Of a stretch of 64,000 bases of DNA, positions 19,631-27,866 are shown piece after piece (position 1 is the first letter of the stretch; every line of letters starts with the position of its first letter). A model generated the notes under the pieces. It worked only from the letters and a program-made list of their open reading frames with translations, was not told the origin of the DNA and made no database searches. Location: positions 558,001 through 622,000 of the forward strand of contig NZ_CP091792.1 of assembly GCF_022024115.1 (NCBI RefSeq), given 5' to 3'. The DNA comes from Prevotella communis (lineage in GTDB: Bacteria; Bacteroidota; Bacteroidia; Bacteroidales; Bacteroidaceae). The position numbers and the translations under genes were made by a program.

Positions 19631-19996
19631 ATGGCACCTCTTCTTCAACCAAGGTTAGTTCTGAAAGGACACGAAGAAATATTCTTCATCGACCTAAACA
19701 ACGTACTCTATTTTCTTGCAGATGATCATTACGCTCACGTTTACTACGCCAGCGGCTATCATTGCATGGTGCCTTATGGACTGTCTAAGATCGAGACCCT
19801 CTTGCAAGAGATGGACGATGATACCTCGTTTATGTTGCGCCTCAGTCGCAAATACATTATCAATATCAATAAACTTCAGCGCATCAGCACCGTAAAGGCA
19901 GCCATTGTTCTCCTCGACGATGCTGGCAATGCTGTTACGCTCCCTGTTTCAAAGGCTGCTTTACGTGAAAATATAGACGTGCTTTCAGGATTATAG
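19631..19996 (+). CDS. Stand-alone LytTR-type DNA-binding regulator
   Basis: The 121-residue product consists almost wholly of a LytTR domain: EIFFIDLNNVLYFLADDHYA near the N-terminus, then the typical FMLRLSRKYIININKLQRI segment in the middle, and a final strand (AVTLPVSKAALREN). There is no receiver domain or membrane segment, so any signal must come from elsewhere. LytTR domains bind paired direct repeats about two helical turns apart, often upstream of secreted or surface factors. Such a pair lies just downstream (20033-20071), before the giant surface-protein gene. It has its own promoter. The domain call is strong; its targets are inferred. Confidence 0.88.
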   Translation: MAPLLQPRLVLKGHEEIFFIDLNNVLYFLADDHYAHVYYASGYHCMVPYGLSKIETLLQEMDDDTSFMLRLSRKYIININKLQRISTVKAAIVLLDDAGNAVTLPVSKAALRENIDVLSGL

Positions 19997-20032
19997 AGTG
20001 TTCTTTTTCCTTAAATTAAGCGAAAATGTGCC

Positions 20033-20071
20033 AAATTCTGTAATTTCACGTAAAATTCTGTATGTTTCACG
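20033..20071 (+). promoter_or_regulatory. Candidate LytTR operator: two direct repeats
   Basis: AAATTCTGTAATTTCACG (20033-20050) is followed by AAATTCTGTATGTTTCACG (20053-20071), a period of 20-21 bp, i.e. two turns of the helix. This is the geometry of LytTR sites. It sits about 42 bp upstream of the -7 element at 20114 and directly behind the LytTR gene. The assignment is inferred from position and geometry. Confidence 0.55.
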
Positions 20072-20113
20072 AAAGATGTCGGTACTTTTTAGATGCCTTA
20101 AGTTTTTTTCTTG

Positions 20114-20121
20114 TATCTTTG
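20114..20121 (+). promoter_or_regulatory. -7 element for the giant surface-protein gene
   Basis: TATCTTTG matches the Bacteroidetes -7 consensus. The -33 region is weak (a T-rich run at 20086-20090, no TTTG at the right spacing), which suits a promoter that needs an activator at the direct repeats upstream. The implied 5' UTR is about 140 nt, AT-rich, with only short hairpins (20130-20143, 20209-20221). Confidence 0.6.
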
Positions 20122-20269
20122 CGCTTGTTAGCATGTGAATGCTATGTGTATATTAATGACACTTTAACTGAATTACTAACCATTTTACTGTACCATCTAA
20201 TATCGAATTCTAGCGTTTAGATACGTGTTAAATATATTATAAAATTATTAACTTAAAAACGACTAACTT

Positions 20270-23200
20270 ATGAGAACAGAATTTGTTTACTCGGTAATTG
20301 CTTTAGGCGCAATTCCAGTTATGGCAAATGCAGCCGACGTTAATGTGAAGGCAACACAAATTAATGCTCAGGTACTCCAGTCTGCTAATGGCAAATTGGA
20401 TCTTGGCAAATTTGCGCTTGCTCCTGGTATGTATGCTTTGAAGGGCATAGTTACAACAAATGTTTATGATGTTAAGATTAAGGTTGATGGCGAAGAAAAG
20501 TGCCGCATCTCTGCTGGTCCATCAGCAGTAGAACTGGGTGATAATGATGAAAATAATGTTGTCATCGATCTGACCAAAAAGACAGGCATCACTGAGGTTG
20601 CAATTTCTCTTGAAAGTACCGATCCTGAGGAGTCTGGTGCTGATTTCACGTTTGGTGCCCCCTTTATCAATCTGACATTCGATTTTGCTGGTGCTGTTGA
20701 AGCGCTGAAGGGCCAGTCTTCCACTTTAGCTGCCAAGATTAATGGCTATGCATATTCTGATGCTTTCGAGTCATTAGGCAAGAAGTATGCTGCTAAGAAA
20801 GAGGATGCTGATTCTCTTGAAAGGATTAACCTGAAGATTGGTAATATCAAGACAAATGCAGAAGCCAGCTATGATGACTATGTGAACTTCAAACTTTATG
20901 CGGAGAAGTCTACTATCCAGAAAGAGATTGAGGATTTGGATGCTAAGACTGCTGCTGCTGAGGCTGCTTATCTGAATGAGCAGGCTTACGCCCGTGTAAA
21001 TGCTGTTATCACAACCATCAAGGGTAAGTACAACGCTGCTGTTACAGAATTGGAGCAGGCTCTTATTAAGGAGGCTGCATATCTGCTTGGTAATGCTGAG
21101 AAAGAAAACACAGCCAAGTATGATCTGAATGAAAACATTAATAAGAAGATCACTGAGGCAACTCAGGCCAGCTATGCTTCTTATACCGGTAAGACCGCTG
21201 CTGCTGACGAAGTTACAAATAAGGGAAAGATTCCTACAGAGGAGCAGATTAGTGATATCGTTGCAAAATGGAAGGGTAAGGCAGTAGATAATCAGAAGGC
21301 CTACGATGATTTGCATGCCATTGTGACAGGTTTCCAGACCCGACTTGATAATGTTAAACCTAAGTCTAATGATATTTCAACCGCTTGGCCTAAGACTGAG
21401 GCTGAGAACGCAATTAACGCACTCAACACCAAGATTGAGAATGCTAGGAACTCTGCTGCTCAGGTAGGTCTTGACATTACAACAGAGCAGAAAGCTGCTG
21501 AGACAAAGCTTAGCACCCTGGAGAGTAAGGTGGCAACAGCTAATGCTGAGTTTGATGCCAACAAGGCTACAACTGAGGCTATCGCTACTTTGCAGACCAA
21601 CTTGAATAATGCTAAGACCGCTGTCAACGCATTGAAATCTACCGATGGTCTGTATGAGGCAAAGAACTACTATGAAGCATACGTAAATGACATTCAGAAT
21701 AAGATTTCAAAACTCACAAGTGATGCTGCTAAGGCCTATAAGGCAGACGGTACAGGTACCGCACGCACCTTCAATGAAGCACTGAAAACCAAAGATATTC
21801 AGGATTTGATTGATACTTATGCTGGTACTACAGAGCCTGCTGTTGATGGTATGCCTAAGCAGGCTGTTGCTAAGTATAATGCTTTGCAGACAGCTATGGC
21901 TAAGTACAAGACAGATCTCGACGCTGCTCGCGACCAGGTGAAGGATCTTGCAATCTATACTGCTGAGGGTTATGACTATAAGACAAAACTCGACCTGATT
22001 CAAAAGCGTATCAATGACATTAAGAAGGCTATTAAGACTGCTCAGGAAAAAGTTGGTGCAGAGCACTGGGCAGCTATGCTCGACATCAATGCTGATGAAG
22101 CTATCACTACCGACATTGCAACTTTGCTGACTAACGTTCAGGCCGACCAGAATAGCTTCGACGCTACTGCATTGGCAGATTCTCTTACAGCCCTGAATGA
22201 TAAGATTGGGGCATTCTCCGCTAAGGACGCTTCGAAGCTTGGTGCTGATGTTGCTGCATTCCAAGGCGTTGAGGGTGAAATTCAAGCTAATTACGCTGCA
22301 GTTGCTAATGCAAAGAATGCTATCAATCCAAGTTCTGAGACAACAGATTATACCGCAAAGGTTAGTACAGCAGCAAGTGCTTGGGGTGGTGTGGCATGTC
22401 CTGGTGATAATTCATTTGCAGAAACATACGGCACAGCAAATGCTGTAGCTCAGACTGGAGTAATCATGCAACAGAAAGTGAATGTCGAGAATGGCATCTA
22501 CACTGTTGAACTTTGCGCTAATGCAAACTTCACTCCAGGTCGTGGCTTTGAAAGTGACTTGGTTGACGGGGCTACTGATGTTGCTTATGTTTTTGCTAAT
22601 GGAAAGCAAACTCCAGTTGTTGCTCATGTTAATGGTGGTTTAGATGGTTCATATACTATTGAAAATGTCATTGTCAGCGATGGTGTGTTAACTATGGGCT
22701 TAGGTAAGGCTAAGGCTGGTACCAACTGGCATACCCTCAAGATTAAGTCTCTGAAGGCTAATACAGCTTCTGTACTTCAGGGCTTGGCTAAGAAGGTGGC
22801 AGACCTTAACAAGCAGCAGACAGCTCTTGAGACCTTTGCAAAGAATGTTGAGGATAGGGTTGCTGCCAATGGTAAGGCAAAAGCCGATCTCGCTACAAGC
22901 ATTGGTAATAAAGAAGCCACTCCAAAGACTGGTTTGTGGAAGAAAATCGATGACTTCAAGACAACCTATAAGATCGGTACTGATGAATCGACGCTGGGTA
23001 ACACTGGTAAGGCCAGCGGTGCTGTCGCAACAGAGGTTGGTGATCTGGAGAAGGCTCTCACCGCGCTGCAGGGTAGCAATGATGGTTTTGATCCGACAGC
23101 AGTAACCAATGTTGACAAGACAGATAAGGTTAGTAAAGAAGCTGCTGCTTGGGGTGGTTCTGTTCCTCCATTTGGAGATCAGACTATTGTTGAAAAGTAC

Positions 23201-26200
23201 GAGTCGACAACGGAAAATACTGGTAATATTATGAGCCAAAAAGTCACGGGTCTGGATAATGGTATTTACGATGTGACACTTCGTGCAAATGCCAACTTTA
23301 CCCCGAATCGTGGTTTTGATGGTCTAAGTGGCGATGCTACTGACGTTGCTTACATTTATGCTAACGATATAAAGCTTTTCATTACTGCAAAGAAAGATGG
23401 TGGCACCGACGGAGAATATACTATTTCTAATGTTTTAGTAACTGATGGAACATTGAATCTGGGTATGGCTAAGGCTAAGCCTGGTACCAACTGGCACACT
23501 ATCCAGATTAAGTCTCTAAAGTATCACGAGAATGACCAGACCCTTGTCTATAACAATACTGATGAGAAGGCTCCTGGCTTAAACGTTAAGTACACTAAGT
23601 TGTCTGCTCAGCTGACTGCTCTTGAGGAAGCTGCTCCTGCCATTAAGGCTAAGGTGGAAGCTAATGGCAATCTTAAGACTTCCGCATTAAAGGCTGTTAC
23701 TGATTTGCAGGCTGCAGAACTTGCTGCTCTGAAGAGCTTGAAGAATGTAACGAACGAAACTGCAGTGAGCGATGATGCAACAGCTAAGAAGGGAGACTTC
23801 AAGGTATTTGAGACTGGACTTGCTGCCGACAAGTCTTATACTGCTAAGAAGGCCGCTATCGATGCCGACATCGAAGCTATGAGCACGGCAATCGCTGATT
23901 CTGCTGCTGCAGAAACACTGGGTAGTGCATGGAAGGACAATAGCATCTCTGTCACCAAGAAGGTAAATAATAAGGATGTTACCACCGTTTATTCTATCGC
24001 CACAATCACTCAGGCTATCAATAACTTGAAGGCTGAAGCTAAGGCTGAGAGCGATAACTGGGAGGCTTACAAGGCTCTGGTGGACAACAATATGGCTAAG
24101 TTGCAGCCTGACACCATCTTCACGAAGACGGATGGAAATAACCTCGTTGCATTGTCTGAAGCAGAGATTGCAGCAGTTTGCGGTGAAGCTGCCAAGGATT
24201 ACTACTTAGGTTTACAGCAAGACTACGCTACTAAGAAGGCTACTATCCTCACTAACATGAAGAAAGACCTGACTGATCGTAAGTCTGTAAGCACTAAGGA
24301 TGCCTTCGTAACAGAGATTACTAACCTTATCGCCAAGGTGAAGGCTGTTAAGAGCGATGCTATTGCCAATAAGAAGAAGTACGACGAGCAGAAGAAAGCT
24401 GCCGATGCTACTCAGACTCTGTGGAACAATACTTATACAGAGATTGCTGCTACCGACCTTAGTTCTAAGGTGCAGGATTGGCTCAATGAACTCGATTCTA
24501 TCCAGGTAACACTGACTGGATATAAGGAGGCTGTAGAGGCTAACTATAAGGAAGGTAAGTCTGTTGCCGGTACTAAGGACTTCGCTGCTATCCAGGCAAG
24601 TATCGAAGATGTGAAGGCTCGTCAGAACGCATCTTACAGCGAGTTCGTTACTGCTGACAATAAGGCTGCTCACGAGAGCTTCATGGGTTACGAGAAGGAT
24701 GGTAAACATGTAGATGGTACTATTGACCTGGCAACAAAGGCTTATCAGACAGCCGTTGAGGAGCGTGCTAAGTACAGCTCAACCAATGCAGCCATCAAGG
24801 ATGCTGTAGATGCTGCTGCCGCTGATCTCGATGCAGCACTCTATAGCTGTCCGACAGACATTGCAACTCTGACACAGAAAGAGAATGCTGCTTATGTTGC
24901 TACTGTTAGTCCTGAGGTATTCAGTGTGGACGACTATAACACTCAGGCTACCACTATTCAGCAGAATATCACAACCGCTCTCAATACCTTCAAGGATGCC
25001 GTTAAGACTGCTATTAAGGACAATGTATGGACTCCCAAGAAGGATACATTCAATGACAAGCTGTCTGCCGCTAAGAATGCTATCAAAGCATACGATGCCG
25101 ATGCCCAGAAGGATGCCTTCAAGGATGTTGAGGACTTGATTGCCGCTGGTGAGAAAGCTCTGAATGAATGGAGTCTCGCAGACGTTGAGGCTGCTATCGA
25201 TGGTTTGGCTGATATCGACAACATGCTGGCTGACGACAAGGACGCTGCTGCTGCTAAGGATATCGACAAGCGCATTAAGGCTGCTGACGATAAGTATGCA
25301 GAGATTAAGGCTGACATCGAAAAGAAGACTATTGCTGACGACGTGAACAACGTTAAGGCTACTCAGTTGGATAATCTTGAGAAGGCATACGACGACAAGG
25401 ATGATAAGACGAAGACCGACGTGGCTTACGCAAAGTCTTTGAAGAAGAATTTCGCAAATCGTGACGAAGCCGCTGGTATCCTCGATGAATTCCTGACAAT
25501 TGCAGACAATGCTCAGAAAGCAGTTGACAATGCTATTGCTGCCGATAAGGATAATGCCAAGGCTTACGAAGAGATTCTGGCTGCAATTAAACCTCTGGAG
25601 GATAAGTTGACTGAGGCTAAGGCTGCAATTGCTCCTTATAAGTATGCCACTTCGTCCGCTACACTCGAAGGCTTGGTAAAGCAGGGTAAGGATGCTGCCA
25701 AACAGTATAAGGAGGCAGGTACTGCTGTTGCAAAGAAAGCTACATTACTGGGTTATATTGAAAGTCATGCTAACGATGTCGAGGAATATCTGACTACTGC
25801 CTTTGGTACTGAGAAGACAGGCCTTTCTGCCGACATCACCGAGCTGAAGAACCAGTACAATGCTTATGTGGCTGCTAATGGTCTGGGCGAGACAGCAACT
25901 GCTTATAAGAAGGATATCGACGATCTGGAGGCTGCTGTTGCTGCTATCGCTATCGAGGACCTCGACAAGCCTGCAGATGACATCCAGTATGACGAGATCT
26001 TGGCTGCTACCGCTAAGTTGGTTAAGCTGCAGAACGATATCGCCGACAAGGAGACTGAGTTGCTCGCTGCTAATGCAAGCACAGCTAATGCCGACGTACT
26101 TGCTGACTTCAATACTCAGATTGGAACTCTGGAGACTACTGCTTCACTCGAAGGCAACGATGCATGGGTAGGTGATCAGAAGGTTGGCGACAAGAAGATT

Positions 26201-27769
26201 TCTGACGCTATCGCTGAGATCCAGGCACAGATTGCTGATGTCAAGGCTGCTATCCAGGGCGAGGATAACATCTCGTTCTACAAGGATCAGTATCAGGCTA
26301 AGCTCGATGCTATCAAGACAGCTCTGACTCCTGTTGCCAATGCTATTAAGGGTTACCAGGATCAGTTTACTACTAACGCTACGGCTTATGAAAAGCTGTC
26401 TAAGGAAATTGACGATCTCCAGAAGGCAATCAATGATGCTAAGGCTAAGGTTGGTACATACGAGTATGTTGGTGATGCCTATCTTTATAGTATTGAGGAG
26501 TATAACGATGCTGAAGAACCCGAACTAACCGGTGGCGCTCAGAAGTATTTGAATGATGCTGCAAAAGCCATTGAAGATGCTAATAAGACAAAGTCTTTGA
26601 CAGAAAATTCTGCAGTGGCTAATAAGGCCAACATTGAGTCTCTGATTCAGAACTATCTTAATAATAGTGCCTACTCAGAACTTGATGCGCAGAGACAGGC
26701 ACTGTCTGATGATCTCACAAATGTTATCAATGTTAAGTACAAGGCAAATACATACTCTAATGCACTTTGGGCAAGAGTGATTGCTGAGAAGGTTAATATC
26801 GTCAAACATATTACGGCTCTGTGGAAGGAATATTACACTTCTATGCAAACGTATGTTGGTTCATTCGACGTTGAAGCACAATACTTCCTCAATGTTTCTG
26901 GACTTGGTTACTATTACGTCAAATATGAAGATGGAAAATTCTTCTATAAGGATTGCACCAGTGATGCCGACTTTGCAGAACAGATGAAGACTGTAGCTGC
27001 TATTGCTAAGGAGATTACTGACCTTGCAGATGCAATAGATAACCTCAGCCTGCTTGGTGATGCTAATGAGGATAAGGCTGTGAACGTGCTCGACTACCAG
27101 AAGGTACTCAACATGATTCTCGATCCTACTGCTCAGCCTGCCGGTGATAGCGACTTGTTCCAGAATGTCGATATCAACCAGAATGAGGTGATTGAGGTTG
27201 GTGACCTGACCGCCATTGTCAACTACATCCTGACACACGACTGGAATGGCTATGCTGCCGCTCGTGCCGAGAAGATGGAGGGCGAGAGCCTGACAATGAC
27301 ACAGGGAACAAACCGCATCGCTGTCAACCTGGCCAACGTTACCGACTACACCGCATTCCAGATGGATCTGGTACTGCCAGAGGGTATGAAGTTGGTAGGT
27401 GCTCAGTTGAGCGACCGTGCTGGCGAGAGCCACAAGCTCTACAGCCGTACACAGTTGGATGGCAGCATCCGCATGGTAGCTTCTTCTGTGAAGGGTGAGA
27501 CCTTCAGTGGCAATGAGGGCGCAGTGCTCTACCTCGAGGTTGAGGGCACAGGCACACCAGAACTGCTGAACATCCTCTTCTCTGACGCTAATGCCGTAAC
27601 TCGTAGCTTCGCTATTGGCAATGATGCTACTGGTATCGATACTGTTAGCACCTTTGAATCACTGAAGCAGAAGGTTTACGACCTCGGCGGACGTGTGAAG
27701 AACGGTCTGAAGAAGGGTATTAATATCATCCGTCGTGCTGATGGTACTACCGGTAAGGTGGTGAAGTAA
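20270..27769 (+). CDS. Giant helical surface protein with dockerin-like and cohesin-like modules and T9SS tail
   Basis: The product has 2,499 residues with a signal peptide (cleavage likely after MANA, residue 21). Most of it is Ala/Lys/Asp/Glu-rich helix, probably coiled coil or three-helix bundles, with many repeats of an 'A-x-x-AIxA-K' kind. Two related beta-rich modules interrupt it at about 690-830 and 950-1090; both contain WGG, NANFTP-x-RGF, ATDVAY and GTNWHT. Near 2261-2324 are two dockerin-type calcium-loop motifs (GDANEDKAVNVLDYQ and NVDINQNEVIEVGDL), then a cohesin-like domain (about 2340-2450). The C-terminus (VYDLGGRVKNGLKKGINIIRR...) resembles a T9SS sorting tail. It is probably a cell-surface stalk or scaffold. 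The next gene encodes two cohesin-like domains and may be its partner. No enzyme domain was recognised. Confidence 0.85.
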   Translation: MRTEFVYSVIALGAIPVMANAADVNVKATQINAQVLQSANGKLDLGKFALAPGMYALKGIVTTNVYDVKIKVDGEEKCRISAGPSAVELGDNDENNVVIDLTKKTGITEVAISLESTDPEESGADFTFGAPFINLTFDFAGAVEALKGQSSTLAAKINGYAYSDAFESLGKKYAAKKEDADSLERINLKIGNIKTNAEASYDDYVNFKLYAEKSTIQKEIEDLDAKTAAAEAAYLNEQAYARVNAVITTIKGKYNAAVTELEQALIKEAAYLLGNAEKENTAKYDLNENINKKITEATQASYASYTGKTAAADEVTNKGKIPTEEQISDIVAKWKGKAVDNQKAYDDLHAIVTGFQTRLDNVKPKSNDISTAWPKTEAENAINALNTKIENARNSAAQVGLDITTEQKAAETKLSTLESKVATANAEFDANKATTEAIATLQTNLNNAKTAVNALKSTDGLYEAKNYYEAYVNDIQNKISKLTSDAAKAYKADGTGTARTFNEALKTKDIQDLIDTYAGTTEPAVDGMPKQAVAKYNALQTAMAKYKTDLDAARDQVKDLAIYTAEGYDYKTKLDLIQKRINDIKKAIKTAQEKVGAEHWAAMLDINADEAITTDIATLLTNVQADQNSFDATALADSLTALNDKIGAFSAKDASKLGADVAAFQGVEGEIQANYAAVANAKNAINPSSETTDYTAKVSTAASAWGGVACPGDNSFAETYGTANAVAQTGVIMQQKVNVENGIYTVELCANANFTPGRGFESDLVDGATDVAYVFANGKQTPVVAHVNGGLDGSYTIENVIVSDGVLTMGLGKAKAGTNWHTLKIKSLKANTASVLQGLAKKVADLNKQQTALETFAKNVEDRVAANGKAKADLATSIGNKEATPKTGLWKKIDDFKTTYKIGTDESTLGNTGKASGAVATEVGDLEKALTALQGSNDGFDPTAVTNVDKTDKVSKEAAAWGGSVPPFGDQTIVEKYESTTENTGNIMSQKVTGLDNGIYDVTLRANANFTPNRGFDGLSGDATDVAYIYANDIKLFITAKKDGGTDGEYTISNVLVTDGTLNLGMAKAKPGTNWHTIQIKSLKYHENDQTLVYNNTDEKAPGLNVKYTKLSAQLTALEEAAPAIKAKVEANGNLKTSALKAVTDLQAAELAALKSLKNVTNETAVSDDATAKKGDFKVFETGLAADKSYTAKKAAIDADIEAMSTAIADSAAAETLGSAWKDNSISVTKKVNNKDVTTVYSIATITQAINNLKAEAKAESDNWEAYKALVDNNMAKLQPDTIFTKTDGNNLVALSEAEIAAVCGEAAKDYYLGLQQDYATKKATILTNMKKDLTDRKSVSTKDAFVTEITNLIAKVKAVKSDAIANKKKYDEQKKAADATQTLWNNTYTEIAATDLSSKVQDWLNELDSIQVTLTGYKEAVEANYKEGKSVAGTKDFAAIQASIEDVKARQNASYSEFVTADNKAAHESFMGYEKDGKHVDGTIDLATKAYQTAVEERAKYSSTNAAIKDAVDAAAADLDAALYSCPTDIATLTQKENAAYVATVSPEVFSVDDYNTQATTIQQNITTALNTFKDAVKTAIKDNVWTPKKDTFNDKLSAAKNAIKAYDADAQKDAFKDVEDLIAAGEKALNEWSLADVEAAIDGLADIDNMLADDKDAAAAKDIDKRIKAADDKYAEIKADIEKKTIADDVNNVKATQLDNLEKAYDDKDDKTKTDVAYAKSLKKNFANRDEAAGILDEFLTIADNAQKAVDNAIAADKDNAKAYEEILAAIKPLEDKLTEAKAAIAPYKYATSSATLEGLVKQGKDAAKQYKEAGTAVAKKATLLGYIESHANDVEEYLTTAFGTEKTGLSADITELKNQYNAYVAANGLGETATAYKKDIDDLEAAVAAIAIEDLDKPADDIQYDEILAATAKLVKLQNDIADKETELLAANASTANADVLADFNTQIGTLETTASLEGNDAWVGDQKVGDKKISDAIAEIQAQIADVKAAIQGEDNISFYKDQYQAKLDAIKTALTPVANAIKGYQDQFTTNATAYEKLSKEIDDLQKAINDAKAKVGTYEYVGDAYLYSIEEYNDAEEPELTGGAQKYLNDAAKAIEDANKTKSLTENSAVANKANIESLIQNYLNNSAYSELDAQRQALSDDLTNVINVKYKANTYSNALWARVIAEKVNIVKHITALWKEYYTSMQTYVGSFDVEAQYFLNVSGLGYYYVKYEDGKFFYKDCTSDADFAEQMKTVAAIAKEITDLADAIDNLSLLGDANEDKAVNVLDYQKVLNMILDPTAQPAGDSDLFQNVDINQNEVIEVGDLTAIVNYILTHDWNGYAAARAEKMEGESLTMTQGTNRIAVNLANVTDYTAFQMDLVLPEGMKLVGAQLSDRAGESHKLYSRTQLDGSIRMVASSVKGETFSGNEGAVLYLEVEGTGTPELLNILFSDANAVTRSFAIGNDATGIDTVSTFESLKQKVYDLGGRVKNGLKKGINIIRRADGTTGKVVK

Positions 27770-27798
27770 GCACGCACTTCTCTAAAAATGTAATTGTT

Positions 27799-27836
27799 GG
27801 GTGGCAGCTTCGCTGCACTCGGCATCGCTGCCACCC
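27799..27836 (+). terminator. Intergenic hairpin between the dockerin and cohesin genes
   Basis: GGGTGGCAG (27799-27807) pairs with CTGCCACCC (27828-27836) around a 20-nt loop that can itself fold. No T-run follows, so it may be a weak terminator or an RNA-processing site that sets the ratio of the two surface proteins, or a REP-like element. Confidence 0.45.
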
Positions 27837-27866
27837 TCATTTCTAATACATTAATCAATAAAATTC

